A DNA stretch of 64,000 nt from Thermomucor indicae-seudaticae (lineage: Eukaryota; Mucoromycota; Mucoromycetes; Mucorales; Lichtheimiaceae), in NCBI GenBank assembly GCA_000787465.1, contig JSYX01000013.1:61169-125168 (forward strand). The letters are read 5' to 3'. Every line of letters begins with the position of its first letter. The first letter of the stretch is position 1. Made by a program: the position numbers and the translations under genes. Positions 23,614 to 36,386 of this stretch are shown here, one piece after another. Below the pieces are notes generated by a model. It worked only from the letters and a program-made list of their open reading frames with translations, was not told the DNA's origin and did no database searches.

Positions 23614-23993
23614 GTTGGCCTGAAAGGGAAAAAGGGAAACAGAAAAAGAAGAAATAATTTTAATTAATCGTCCTGGCAACCTTTTTCAAAAACTTTGTTG
23701 ATTTAAATCCCGTTATGAAACCGCTCTTTTTTTTTCGTCCTCGGATGAAGACGCAGACTGTTACCGCAAGGACCCTTTTCATACCATAAAAGGTAACGCC
23801 CGGCAACCACCCCGTCACACGAAGAGACAGGTCGATCTTTCATTCTACATGTGAGCGCCATTGTTCTTTTTTGTTTTGGTTCTGTCTCTCTATAGCAAAC
23901 GGGTTATTCTTTATAGCCCATTCCGTCCTCTAGAAACTTCATTTGTTCTCCTTTCTTCTTCGTTATCTGACTTACTCGATCGTCCCCCGGAGG
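23614..23993. promoter_or_regulatory. Shared upstream region of divergent PAQR and Spg1 genes
   Basis: About 380 bases between two head-to-head starts. It has a TTTTTTTTT tract (23727-23735) and TATAGC/TATAGCCC segments at 23890-23920. No further site could be assigned. Confidence 0.35.
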
Positions 23994-24949
23994 ATGGCTT
24001 CTCACTCTTCATCCGCAACATCCAACATGGGGTCCACGGGAAATATCGGAGTTTCCTCGCCTAAAAACAGGTTAGCAGACTGACACAGACGACTCAAAGG
24101 CGGCGGCGGCCCGGTTAACATCTTCGCCAGCGTCATTATCAAAACAGGCATAGTCGGCGACACAAACATTGGAAAGACGAGCCTGATGGTCAAGTACGCT
24201 GAAGGTTCGTATGACGCCGAATACATTCAGACCTTGGGTAAGTCCACCCCCCTAAAATGACAATACCAGCCACGACGACATCTGAATCTGCCTCGCAGGA
24301 GTCAATTTTATGGAAAAATCCATCGTGATCCGGAATACTGAGATTACATTCAGCATATGGGACCTCGGCGGTAAACCACAAGCTTGACGACGATTGATAC
24401 AACAAGCATGCTGAATCGCTCTTGTTAGGCCAAAAGGAATTCGTGAGCATGCTGCCGCTTGTATGCAACGACGCCGTCGCCATCTTGTTCACCTTTGATC
24501 TCACCCGCAAGTCCACCCTCAACAGCATCAAGGAATGGTATCGGCAGGCACGTGGACTGAATAAGGTCAGTTGCGATTCTCTTACACAGAAAGCTTTCTG
24601 ACATCCTCTCTTTTTTCATGTTACAGAGCGCTATTCCTCTATTGGTCGGCACAAAGTATGACGAATTCGTTCATCTCTCTGAGGCGGATCATGAGGAAGT
24701 GACAAGACAGGTAACGCCGGGGAAAAATAAAGTCACCACTAAAATTATCCGATTATTAAACCAGCCCCAATCCAGGCACGGAGATACGCCCGTGCCATGA
24801 AGGCGCCTCTCATCTTTTGCTCCACAGCCGAATCCATCAACGTCCAAAAGATTTACAAGATCGTCCTGGCCAAAGCCTTCGACTTGAAGTGCACCATTCC
24901 AGAGATCAAGGAAGTGGGTGCACCCATCGTCGAGTACAACCACTGCTGA
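23994..24949 (+). CDS. Ras-like septation GTPase, Spg1/Tem1 family
   Basis: Six exons from ATG 23994 to TGA 24947-24949. The P-loop is GDTNIGKTS. The switch-region sequence [20 protein letters not shown] and the G3 motif [20 protein letters not shown] are diagnostic of Spg1/Tem1, as is [21 protein letters not shown]4 is GTKYDEF. The C-terminus lacks a CAAX box and ends [11 protein letters not shown]. The protein triggers the septation initiation or mitotic exit network from the spindle pole body. Splices verified in frame: N|SVIIKT, TLG|VNF, LGG|QKEF, LNK|SAIP and TRQ|ARRY. The Ser-rich N-terminal extension (about 25 residues) is variable in the family. An AATAAA signal follows the stop at about 24963. 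Confidence 0.92.
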
Positions 24950-25119
24950 TATCCCCCACCTCAATAAACGTTAAATCACTAAACCATTTCTAACTAGCAT
25001 ATCCTGCTGAGCAACTCAATAGCCATGTCATGTGGGAAAATCTCTGTCTTTTTTTTTTCAACAAAGAATGATAATGAAAGATAGTTACATGTGATACTCT
25101 ATGATACAAGATGCGCTCA

Positions 25120-25569
25120 TCACGAAGCAAACTTCCAAGAAATAGGAATCCGTCCGGCCGCCAAACTACCAATCTTTGCAAATGCGCCCTCACTAAAGTC
25201 GATATCCCATTTGCCACACGAAGGACAGCTGTCGCAAACAACAAAGAGAGACAGTTAGCCATGATCCCTATCCCCAAATGCTTGCTGTCCTACTCACGTA
25301 TCGACAACGGTCGCTATAACGGTTCCGGTCTGGGTCTTCACCTTGATCTTTTTACCGCAGTAGTTGCCGGACTGCATCAACGAGGCGCTCAGCGCCACGA
25401 CCATATCCGAGTTCTTGCTCTGCACGCCACACGAACCAAGACCCACTTGGAAGAACGTGCCGTCGCCCTGATGCGTGCCAGCCAGTGCGTCCACGATTGG
25501 AAGCGCCTGCACGGTGCTGCATACCACCACCAGAATCGCCAAGAGATAGCTCAACAACTTCTTGGACAT
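25120..25569 (-). CDS. Small secreted expansin-like/barwin-type protein (double-psi beta-barrel)
   Basis: Two exons; ATG 25569 begins a clear signal peptide (MSKKLLSYLLAILVVVCSTV QA). The mature part reads GDGTFFQVGLGSCGVQS, MVVALSASLMQSGNYCGKKI and VIATVVDT. The second exon gives CPSCGKWDIDFSEGAFAKIG and ends PISWKFAS with TGA at 25120-25122. The GTFF...G.CG, GNYCGK and VVDTCPSCG...D.S motifs are those of fungal RlpA-like/expansin-like secreted proteins of about 110-130 residues. They are single-domain and probably act at the cell wall. The intron is flanked by VVD(AC)|GTGAGT and CGACAG|C. Length and cysteine pattern fit the family. Confidence 0.85.
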
Positions 25570-27260
25570 CTTTTCTTTTTACTGTTAAGGAGAGGAAGAT
25601 GGGGTGTATGGAAACACACACTGAGGAAAGAATGGAAGGAGAAGGAGAACAAGATGGAAACGTTTTCATTATGCCAGAGATATATATATATATTAAAAGG
25701 CTAATAACCCGTTGGCCTATGGGGTCTTTAGACCGTCTCAGGGGTGCACGGCTTTTTTAGCACACGTCCTATAGCTTGGCAGCCATCCCACGTTTGACAA
25801 CCTGGCCTTCATCCTTTTTGCCTTTTGCGGCTATTTACCCAGAACGTGGCTCGCTGGTCTTGAATTAATCCAAGCCTAGGCTTTGTTCTCTGTGCAAGGA
25901 AGCTTCCTTTCACTTGTTGCAACGCGGAGGACATCCAACACGCTCAAAACCTGCAGCAATAGCAACTGTAATACGTGGGTATACCATCCATGCTCCCGGA
26001 GTCGTACAATGGATGCTGCGGACTACAATGAATGGGCTCATTGTAAAACTGTACGCCATCTGCAAAACAAAAAAGATCGACGCGGTTTGCGCAACAGCGA
26101 ATATTGGCCTACGGACCATGGTCGTCTCTTTGAAATGGCGCTCGGTCCATGCATTGTTTTTTTTTGCTTTCACGTGCCTAGCGTTGGCTAAACTGTCAGA
26201 GATCCCACTCACTTCAGCTAGCTTAGTATAATCATGCACGATCTCATACGGTTATGATGCAATATCCTTTGCACGTCGGAACGCTGGAAAGACGTGCCGG
26301 ATCATCGCCTGGCACTTTGGAGCATGGCAACAAATTCGTTTTCTTTTCGTGCCTGGTATCTTTGTAGGTGCAAGACTATCTGGACTTTTCAATACCTGAG
26401 CCATCGCTGTCCGCTATAGTGCTTGTGCCAGAGACGTTTCAATGAGCTCCACTAGCCGACTCCATCTTTTAGCGTGCTAATCCCTTTCTTGTACAGTAGC
26501 CTTTTCGTGTGTTGTTCTCTTTAGATTTAAGAACAAGTTTATTGTAGATGCTCAATGTCCACATGGAAAATCTCGTAGCATTGATCGTCATGACACAGCT
26601 GATGCTTGGCTGAAACGTTCCGTTTTACAGCGTGGCCCCAGGGCCGACAACCAGTAGTCCGCCGTTTTTCTCGCTGTCCCACTGTATACCTTCTTCGTTG
26701 AACCAGCGACGTGGCCAGCGCGCAGGGATCTCCGCTAAGTGCCTGCTGCTGTGGCCTGTGTGTCATGCAGACATGTTTGTCTTTCGGATGGTCTTCTTCG
26801 CTGAGTTCTATGACGAACAGCGAATTGTATCGCTTATCGTCATCATGCCCCATCACGGAAACAGAAGCGAAGGTAACGATGTCGTAAGGCAACATCATGC
26901 GTCTTATTCGCCTCTGACGGTCACACACGTACACGCACACACATACACACGCACACGCACAGAAAGAGAGTTTCCGGCTGCATCTCGATTGACCACGCCA
27001 TTTTTCTCCTTAAGCTGCTTCTTTCTTTTTACGGCTCTTCCCTTGTGCTTCTCTTTCACACTTTCTTTTTTCCCTTCTTCATCGATCCCTCGGAAACCTA
27101 CCACTATATCCTGCGAAACCAGAGGGTTCTTTCCGGTGGTTTTTATACCCCCACCCACAAATCATACCTCTCTGAACATCCTCTTTTTTTTTCTGTTTCG
27201 CTATCGGTTCTTTTTCCCCTCTTGCTTTGTGGAACGATAACCTGATCTGCTCTATTCCAG
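25570..27260. other. Long intergenic region with one weak coding candidate
   Basis: About 1.7 kb between the expansin-like gene (minus) and the Bck1-like gene (plus). A weak candidate lies on the minus strand at about 26539-26940. One frame reads VTFASVSVMGHDDDKRYNSL and LSEEDHPKDKHV; a neighbouring frame has WPRRWFNEEGIQWDSEKNGG, ending LLVVGPGATL. No splice connects them, so this may be a fragment. (CA)n-rich DNA lies at 26921-26960. Pyrimidine-rich tracts from about 27000 to 27240 look like the leader of the kinase gene. Confidence 0.3.
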
Positions 27261-30200
27261 ATGTTCAAGCAAATACCAGCGCCGTCCAAAGCAGATCTGC
27301 AACGGGCGCTCGGCGATGATTTTGCAGATCGCTGGGATCATGACAAAGTGTCCTCATGGCTGCAAGAGAGAGGTTGGGGTCATGTTGCTGCCACTTTCAG
27401 AGGTAAACTCCGATGGCCAAGGTTGATCCCTCCCTTTTTCTTGACAGCTCAATCATTTCATTAGATCATAATATATGCGGCGAGGAGTTCTTCAATATCA
27501 CCCTCGCTAAACTCGTCGAGATATTGCCCAGACCCGTCACTACCTACGCTGAGCGACGGAGACTTCTCAACGACATCCGGAATCTGGGAACCCCTACTAT
27601 CGTCACCGATACCCACCGTTCTACAGTCCCAGCCAATGTACGTAAAGATCGATCCTCTTGTTCACTGACGTATGATAACCTTTTGATCAGATATCTATCA
27701 ACACGAACGTCTGCTACACTGATAATAACGGCTCCATCTTGTTTGATAATACGACCATCAACAACAACAACAACAACAGTCGAAGCCCGAGTCTCCCATC
27801 GGCTGGTACTCCAACTTCAGCACATCCTGCCAGCAATTCTCCGACTACCCCATTGAGCGCTTCACGTTGCGATTGCCATTCCGCTGCGGCTGGAACGCAT
27901 CAAATGGATCACCACCACCACCACAAAGACAGCACTCATTTCATTCGAAATGGTCTTTCGCCCGCCCCTTCACCTTCATCCTCAGAGATACCGCCGCCCC
28001 CAATGCACCGCACTACTCGCCAATCTCCCACTCGCTCTTATTCCCCGAAAGCAGCCTTTTCAAAGATAAAGAACTCGCTCTTAAACACTAACGCCAGCTC
28101 CTCGTCTCCATCGCTCGTTCCTTCGCCATACACTGCCGCTCCCGTCCCTGTGATCAGCCCACGCACTTCGTCCATGAATTATGATGTTGCCGCTTTTAAT
28201 GCCGAAGTCGAAGAACGGTTAAAGTCAGCTCCATCTCGGTTCTCTGCCACGCCAGAAAAACTTTCCAAATTATGGTCGCACTGGCGATCCTCCGGCTCAC
28301 ATCGTGTAACCAAGGGGCAGCTGCAGCAGATCACCTCTGACGAAAACAGTACGAATGCAAAGAAAAATGGCTTGTGCCGGCCGATCCATAAACGCGTGAG
28401 TGGCAGTAGCATCAACATGTTTCATAGGCAGACTTATTTTACACTCTTGTATACAGTTCAGCGACCAGCGCATCCAGGTGACTGGAGACAAGGAAACATG
28501 GTACAGCATCGTCGTGACCGATATCCGCGACCCTGATACGCTCAAGGACAAGATCCTTGAGCGTATGCAGCTTGGCGGGACCCGCGACGATTATTATTAC
28601 TTCCACGAAAATAGCCCAGAGCCAGGTACAGGCAATATTCTGTAAAAACTGCGTCCAATCGCTCATGCTTTTCTCTCCTTTTTTGCAGAGATTCCTTTAA
28701 GCTCGCGAGATCTCGTGTATTTATGCTCGATTGCCGACCATGCTGCAACCCAACGGATCTTGATTCGTCCGGTAAAGGACCACACACTGCCACCGTTCAG
28801 CGACTCGACGCTGTCGCTCGCTAGACAGTCATGCATCGCGTACACAGACTACCGCTTTCTGCGCTCGCATGAGCGGCATGCCACGAGCATGTACTGGAAC
28901 GCGTCTTGCTCACTCTCGACACCAGAGCTGGGTCATTCGCCGTTGGATACAAGCCTGCAGACAACGTAAGCACACACACACACACACAAATGCTCTCAGT
29001 TACCTTTTGTCAGCTAACAGAGACCAAATAGTCCAGCGATGAACGACGGATACGCGTTTCCACCAGCCTTCGCACACCCGTATCGCCCACTGAGCCGACA
29101 ATCGGCTGTCACGCCACGACATGCTCCTCCGTACGAGCCTGTGGGTATACAGCTTTCGGATCCGCCGACGCCTCAGCAGTTCGAAGACGACGCGCCTTTA
29201 GGCATTGAATCCGACACCGTCAAACAATATCGACAACGTATCGGCAGCGAACCGTCCGTACACGAGCCCGGAGTCGAATCAAGGGCATGGACGCGGCGAT
29301 CTGAACCCTCGCTTCAACGGCCAATCACGAGCGGGCTTTGGGCCGTGCCTCCAAGGACGAGCTGCCCTGATCTGGGACAATGCCAGGCAAGATGCAAGCC
29401 TGTGCAGCTCTGGGCCGTCCCGCCTTCCACGCACCCGTTGCACGATGCCGGCAAACAAGAAGAAGAAGAAGGAGATGTCACGCCGCCCTCCTCGCCACGA
29501 CAATTCTGGGGAGAGCGTCCTCCGGCTGAAGTGGTCTGTCAGAATATCGACCAATACTTTGACGACCACGACCTTGACAAGGAAATCGTGGTCGACTCAC
29601 CTGCTCCACAGCCGAATCTGCGGCGACAACACACCAAGTCGATTCGGGTCGTCGCACGTGAGGCAAGCAGGAAATACAGCCGTGCACGGAGCAAGGCCAG
29701 CAGCAGCAACAGCGGCGGCAGCGGCGTGCTTCGCCGAAAGAGCACCAAGCTCTGGGGCCAGCGTGTGATTGAAGTCAAACCAGGCAGGGAACAAGAACAG
29801 AGTCTCCAGGCCTTGCGGGAACAGCAACACAGTATGACCCTAGAGGGCGAAGAACAGCAGGTGCAGTGGATCCGCGGTAAACTGATCGGAAAGGGTTCGT
29901 TTGGCCGAGTCTACTTGGCGTTCAACGTCGCGACCGGTGAAGTGATTGCGGTCAAGCAGGTCGAGATCCCACCCGCCAAGAAGACGACGAGCCACCGTTC
30001 GAATCATCAGCATCAGCATGATATGATCGAGGCCTTGTATCAGGAGATTGCGATGTTGCGCGACCTGGACCACGACAATATTGTGCAGTATCTGGGGTAC
30101 GGCAGAGACGACGCCGAAGGCGTGGTCAACATCTTTCTGGAGTACGTCTCGGGTGGAAGCATCGCAAGCCGGTTGGCCCTGCATGGCGCATTCGAGGAAC

Positions 30201-31077
30201 CGCTTGTGCGCCATTTCACGCGGCAGATATGTCTTGGCATCGAATACCTGCATTCCAAGAACATCTTGCATAGAGTAAGTAAAGGAAGAAGAAAAGGAGA
30301 GAAAAGAGACTCATCCGGACTGCAGGACATCAAGGCGGCCAACATTCTCGTCGAAGCAGATGGTGTCTGCAAGATTTCTGATTTTGGACTCTCGAAAAAG
30401 AACGACTATCACCAAGTCTACGATCAAAACTCGCGCATGTCATTGCGGGGTAAGTCGTTCCATCGGTCACGATTGACACGTCTTGCTCATCATCGTTCCT
30501 TAGGCTCTGTCTACTGGTAAATAAGTGCAATCGCTAACGTCATTTCATCGTCAATCAATAAAGATAATGTCCATGTAGGATGGCGCCCGAAGTCGTCAAA
30601 AATGAGCCGTACAGCGCCAAAGTCGATATCTGGAGTCTGGGGTGCACCGTCATCGAAATGTTTACCGGACAACGGCCTTGGTTGACCTTGAACCAGATTG
30701 CAACCCTATACAATGTAGGGTATCCCTTTCTTTTCTTTCTTGATCGCTTGGCCAGGATATCTCATTTGTTATTCTTAGCTCGGTTGCCAAAAATCTCCTG
30801 ATATTCCGGAAGACATTTCAGATGTCGCCAAAGACTTTTTACGCCTTTGTTTTCTAATGTAAGTCATGTCACCCTTGGACGACGCCCATGTATTGAACTG
30901 ACACCCCACCCAGTGATCCTTCGAAAAGACCCACGGCATCAGCATTATTATCGCATCCATTCTGTCAACCTGATCCATCCTTCGCCTTCACGGTAAGTTG
31001 GCCAATGACTTATTGCCCCCCCCAACACAAGTATTAATATCAATTGTTAGGATTATGTGAACAAGGGCAAAGTTTAA
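27261..31077 (+). CDS. MAP kinase kinase kinase, Bck1 type (cell wall integrity)
   Basis: Starts at ATG 27261 with a SAM-like domain ([15 protein letters not shown] then [20 protein letters not shown]). A long Ser/Pro/Asn-rich linker follows, then the Ras-association-like block [20 protein letters not shown] typical of Bck1. The C-terminal kinase domain has the glycine loop [18 protein letters not shown]-type lysine ([10 protein letters not shown]), catalytic loop [13 protein letters not shown] in [10 protein letters not shown] and SVYWMAPEVV. It ends in [13 protein letters not shown] with TAA at 31075-31077. Bck1 relays Pkc1 signals to the Mkk-Slt2 module. At least ten introns. A 13-base microexon (30504-30516) encodes part of the activation segment (G-S-V-Y-W) before MAPEV. 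The GEFs at 4-14 kb would act upstream in the same pathway. Confidence 0.92.
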
Positions 31078-31341
31078 TAAGCACCATCCTGTACTAGCAT
31101 CCGTTTCTCTAATCTCCCCTCTCTCTCCTTCCACGAATACTTACTGTTTATAGCTCGCTAATCTCCTTTGTCACAACGCACCCACTCTCTCACTTTAAGC
31201 TGTAATCCAAACGGGAATTCCTGTTCATAAAGAAACCACCTTTCTTGGCTATCGTGGCTGATATATCATGTACCATAGATGAATCTGCGTCCTGCAAATA
31301 CAAGTGTTTATTATAGAGACAGAGCAATGAAAGCAACACAG

Positions 31342-33666
31342 TTACGCCTGCATCGCCAGTTTTGCAGCATGTTGGGCCGGAGGCGATCGCAAGAAAGCGT
31401 TCAAGAGGTCAATGCATGTCTTGGCGTCTTCAAATGAGTCGTGTCCATCCGCACTGTCCTGGATAAACTTGGACAAATACTTTGTCGCCAGCACCCGTAG
31501 ACCGTAGCGATAAGGAAGCCCTTTCGGATGTGGAAAGAGCTGTGGTGCTTATATTAGTTTTTGTCCATGTACGTAGAGATCAACACTTACAGCCGCTGTA
31601 TCTATGATTCTATCATGAATGAGCTATACAGAAAGGGAACATGAGTAAAACTCCTCACACGTGCGTATTGTGGAGAAAGAACTCACTCTTAATGCATGCA
31701 TGTCATTTTCCAGACCATGGCCAACCAGAATCGTTTCTTCATCAATGTATTTAAAGAGCTCCTTTCGGATAGTTTCCAAGTTATGTCGGGCACCAGCCAA
31801 CGTAGTAATGCCGCTATATCGGCTGTTCAGATCAATCACTATATGGGAAGGCAGTACCAATTCATCCAACAAAGTGTTCCCCTTTCCATCCACGACTGTT
31901 AATCGGATCAATTCCATTCCCAACGTCGTGTAGCCCTATACCGTCGTAGTATCTTTTAGCCCATCATTGCTTCTGTAGATCTCCCCGTCAATCAATGATA
32001 TAAACCATCTCACAGTCAAGAGCCACAATTGAGCACCACGTCTCAGGTCGAGAGTCTTTTGTTTTCGGAGGAGTTCGTACGTACGGAATCTTGGCATGCA
32101 TTTCCTGTATATCATCGTCTTTTATATACCGAGACGAGCGCATCAGCCTCTCCCTCTCTCTCTCTCTTGCTCGGATCAGCTGTGAGGATAGGCAGTTACC
32201 TTTATACACGTGTGGACCTTTTACACAGCCAGGGCTTCCAACCGATTCATTGCAACAAGTATACGTCCGCTGTTTTTCACCTTGTTTTCGATCCTTACTT
32301 AGACTCAGAAAAGACATGAGCGGCTAGCAAAAGTGGCGGGGCGCTTACCGAAGCTCATCGTCTGTCGCATACGACCGTAGTGGTACTTGCATACAACTTG
32401 ATCACCTTCATTTAACAGATCCTTGACCACATATTTCCGTTTGCATCTGTCACACGTTTTAGTAGATCCGACAGACTGCGTTGGCGGCGGCGGCGGTTGT
32501 TTGTTGTCCTCCAGGATGCTGGCCGGAGGATAACCCATTTTATCCCTCTGTTCGGTTGTCAACACATAGGGTAGGATACTTTCAGTGGTCATCGCATTTT
32601 CCGGGACACTCGCAGGATCGACCCATTCTCCTTCAATACCAATATCCAAGTCATGAGTCGCAGGAGGTCGTCGCTTGAGTTGCATAAGAACTGTCATGGC
32701 CATTTGCTTGTAACCAGCTTGGTTCGTTGTCCGCACAAGGATGGCTCGTTCTTGCTTTTTGGCGTGTTCGGTCGCCAAACGAGGCTGACGACTTAGGATC
32801 GGTTCGTAGATGCGTCGAAAATGCTCGTAGATCTTGTTGGCTGTCAACTACATCATGCGTCAAAAGCCGGAACAGACGCATATACATAAAACAAACTTGC
32901 CTGGCGTGTTTTAAGCGGAACGTGCGATCGTACATCTGGCAATATCCTAGGCGGACCAGTGGGATTCGCAGGGACCTGCCATGAATCAAAGGTCAAAACA
33001 CAAAGTCGAATCCAAACTTATAGACCCAACAACTTTACGGATGATGTATGCGCAATACGTCGAGGCGTTGACAGTGACGAGGATGAGATTGCTGAAGACA
33101 TCGTGGTCTCGGATCCAGAGCTGCTAGTATGTGATGCTGTATTCGTCTTCGATGATGATGTTGACGGCTGCAGCGGTCCACGCGTGGGCGTAGGTGTTGC
33201 CGGAACAGTAGCAGACTCTTCTGCAGGTTTCGCTTGTTTTTTGGCTGACAAAGGAGACGTTAGCAGGATAAGCATTGAAGCGATCGCTTGCAGCATTTGG
33301 CCATGCTCACTCACGTAGTGCCATTTGCATAGAGTCCTGCGCTGTCTTTCTTTTATTGCCAATGGACGAGCTAGCGGGCTGTTGGATCTTGGTTGCATCC
33401 CTCAAAGCGGTTTTCTCAGGTCGTGCGGCGGATGATGACGACGAGGCGTCGCCTTGATTCACTTTTGCTTGCTCATGATCTGATGCATAAATAAAATGAT
33501 CCGACCAGTCAGAAATCAGGAACACACGCCCTCTAAGCTGTCATTTCAAAATGCCTTTTATTGCTACTGTGCGTGGGGCTTCATGGGAAAAGAAGCAATG
33601 TGAACGAGGACAGTTTGGATAAAGTGGACACGTAACTTTCTTAAACAGACCAGCCGTTGGAAACAT
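31342..33666 (-). CDS. RNA exonuclease, Rex3 family (DEDDh 3'-5' exoribonuclease)
   Basis: A first exon at 33666 encodes a CCCH-type zinc finger: MFPTAGLFKKVTCPLYPNC then PRSHCFFSHE, the N-terminal signature of Rex3. A Ser/Thr-rich linker follows (about 33020-33470), then VPANPTGPPRILPDVRSHVP and LTANKIYEHFRRIYEPILSR. A zinc-binding stretch (KTCDRCKRKYVVKD, VVCKYHYGRM, RTYTCCNES, GSPGCVKGPHVY) precedes the nuclease. Exo motifs: WCSIVALDCEM, ETILVGHGLENDMHALR and SADGHDSFEDAKTCIDLLNA. Stop TAA is at 31342-31344. The family trims 3' ends of small RNAs such as RNase MRP RNA. The intron 32848-32900 has the donor CAG|GCAAGT, a GC-AG intron. A GA-rich tract (about 32145-32170) lies in another intron. 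The join between the zinc-finger exon and the linker is not resolved. Confidence 0.82.
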
Positions 33667-33760
33667 GAAAAAGACGTAAAGTGCCCATACGTTCCTCGTG
33701 ACTTTTTACAGATCTTTTCGTCTCATTCCGTTTCGTACTATTGTCTTCCGAATCCGCACC

Positions 33761-36386
33761 ATGCTTCAAGACGAAGATTCCTTTCAGCTCGCAATATACC
33801 GTAAACACTCGCGGAAAAGGGTTGATCTAAACAGGTCATCATCGTTGCCCGCCACCAAATCGTCTCCTAGCTCGCCAGTCGTCTCTTCCAATAACACATA
33901 TGAACTGCTGAATACAGCTACCGGACGCTCTTCATCTTCGAGCAGCAAAAAGAAGCGAAAACGGAAAAACAGGACGCCCTTATCGACCGTATCCACGCCT
34001 TCAGCGCCTGCGTCCCCATTCCTTCCAGAAACTGACGACATACCGCATGGATCAGGCAACAATAAAGAAAACGAACCGGAAGCATCCAAAGGACATGGCG
34101 ACGATAAAAATACCCATGATACATCAGAACCTGCTTCACCGTTGTCGCCCTCTTCTACGGTTGCTGCTACTACTACTACTTTTACTAATATGTCCTTTTC
34201 ATTTTGGGACTATTTGCGCGACGAGATCACTGTGTCTGATTTCGACAGCACTCAGGAAATTAAACGTGAGCGAATCACAAACTTTTTCGGTGTGCCAGGA
34301 GCCATTGAAAAGGTATGGCGCATGGAAGCTGCGTCTTTTGAGCAATGTAGTGACCGATCCTGTTTTCTTTGCTCTATAGCTGATGGCGTTCGGCTTTGTG
34401 GTTTGTCTGGACTCCTTCTTGTATACTTTTACGATACTCCCGCTACGGTTTTTCGTTGCCTTGTATCATTATTCTTGCCACCTAAAAGAAAACCTGAAAG
34501 TTCTTGTGAAAGGTCAAGGCAGGTGTGTGTATGCACGCTCAAAAACGCTACCAACAGTCATCGTCCATTCGGGCTTACGCAATACATAGATTTCCACGTC
34601 TTCGGCCGTCTCAGAAATGCGATCTCCTAAAGGGCTTTCTGGTTATTATAACCTGCGTCATCATGTCTTCTCTTGACCCCTCCCGGATATACCATTCGAT
34701 CCGAGGCCAAGCTGTACTCAAACTGTATGTTATCTTTAATGTGCTCGAGGTCTTTGACAAGTTATGCTGCTCAGTAGGCAGCGATATATTGGATGCCCTG
34801 TTCTCCAAATCGACATTAGGAAATCCTGAGCACGGCAGCATGGATGGCGCCGTGTACGCTAAGCGACAACTAAAGCCAATTACTCTTTTCCTATTGGCGA
34901 CGGGCTATATGGGTAAGAAAAAGGAACGCAAGCTGCTTTGGTGATGGGTAGCAAAACTGATGTTTCTATCTAGTAATCCATACCAGCGTCTTATTTTTCG
35001 AAATGATTACGCTGAATGTGGCAATCAACTTTTATTCAAACGCCCTTTTATCTTTGCTGATTTCAAACCAATTCGTGGAAATCAAGCAATCCGTCTTTAA
35101 AAAGTTTGAAAAGGAGAACCTGTTCCAACTAAGCTGCAGTGGTGAGCTACATTGTTATACCATCTGTAGCGCGCTTGAACTTATGCGACGAAAAAAGATG
35201 TTGTCGAGAGGTTTCAACAGTTGGCATTTCTGCTTATTATCACGGTTCGTAATGTGATTGAGCTTTCTGAATCGCCTCCATCATCCGTATTACCGTCTAC
35301 CTTTGTGCCCTTGATCAAACTTCCAGCGACCACGACCCTGAACGCGCTCATGACTCCTGTTCTGATGGTGATCGCGTCTGAACTCATGGTGGACTGGCTC
35401 AAGCACGCATTTATAACCAAGTTCAATCACATCCGACCTTCTATTTACGGAAAGTACATTGATGTCCTCTGCAAGGATCTTGTCATTGGTAGTCCTGGAC
35501 GTCTTGGAGCTAGAAGAAATGTAAGAATCTAGGAAACGCTCTGCGTCTTTTTTTTAAGATGAAATCTTACATAAGATGCCTTGAATAATACAGGCATTTA
35601 TCGATCAATCACCTGTTGTCTCGCGCCGAATTGGGTTTCCTGCCCTACCACTGGCGTGCCTGGTGAGTTGGACTTGATTCGCATGCACGCTGCCACTGCA
35701 AGACGCAGACTAGCTCACGGCCTGTTATTTAGCATATCCGAATGGTCCAACAACTGATGCCAATGCTTGTGGTGGGTCACGGTGATAACAGCTCAGGCGA
35801 CGGATCATACACTCTGGCGGCTTGGATTGCCAACGGGTTTTTGAGCTACCTGACCGACCACTCGAGCTTTATACGCTGGATTTTGCCTACGCGAGTCCAG
35901 TTCATTGTGTTATCGATGGTACGCCGGGGGTGGCTGGAGAGAGGACTCGATAAGGGGTTCAAGGTTATTGCTCAGTTGATCATCTGGGGAACAATTGCTG
36001 TATGGTGAGTGTAGAGCACATATACTTCCCGTACGTGTCCCACTTATACTGTTCAAAAGTCTATTAGCGTTGAAAGTCCTGGTGGGTATTACCTTGCTCG
36101 GGTACGCCTACAAGCGATACGCCAGCATGGCAGCACGCGAAATGGCTGAAAACGAAAAAGACAAGCAAGTCAAAGAAATGAACAAGGATGAGGAGGTGAG
36201 TTTTCCTAGTGGACGATACATTTAGACTGACTAACTTGATATGGTACGCGTTTTATATAGCAATACAACAAGGATTTGCGAAACTATTTGAACGACCCAG
36301 AAGATAACGTGATGGGCTTGAAGCCGATAAAGTACACCTTGGAAAACGTGGATCGGTTCTCGATGGTGAGAAGCCGAATACCGTGA
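33761..36386 (+). CDS. TAPT1/Emp65 family multi-pass membrane protein
   Basis: Starts at ATG 33761 and shares a short upstream region with the divergent Rex3 gene (ATG to ATG about 95 bases). A Ser/Lys-rich cytosolic N-terminus (SSSSSSKKKRKRKNRTPLST) precedes SFWDYLRDEITVSDFDSTQE and the first membrane region (FGFVVCLDSFLYTFTILPLR). Family blocks follow: LDPSRIYHSIRGQAVLKLYV, IFNVLEVFDKLCCSVGSDIL, ALFSK, FFEMITLNVAINFYSNALL, NQFVEIKQSVFKKFEKENL, FQ, ERFQQLAFLLIITVRNVIEL, VDWLKHAFITKFNHIRPSIY and YIDVLCKDL. The last exon ends in LKPIKYTLENVDRF and stops with TGA at 36384-36386. Yeast Emp65 partners Slp1 in ER membrane protein surveillance; metazoan TAPT1 acts in ciliary and skeletal development. 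At least eight introns. Confidence 0.88.

Noticed and set aside
25883..26239. Overlapping frames on both strands (about 105 codons each)
   Set aside because: Neither translation matches a known family and codon periodicity is not evident; possibly old element debris.
29279..30372. Several minus-strand frames opposite the Bck1-like kinase
   Set aside because: They are complements of the clear kinase coding sequence and show no independent features.
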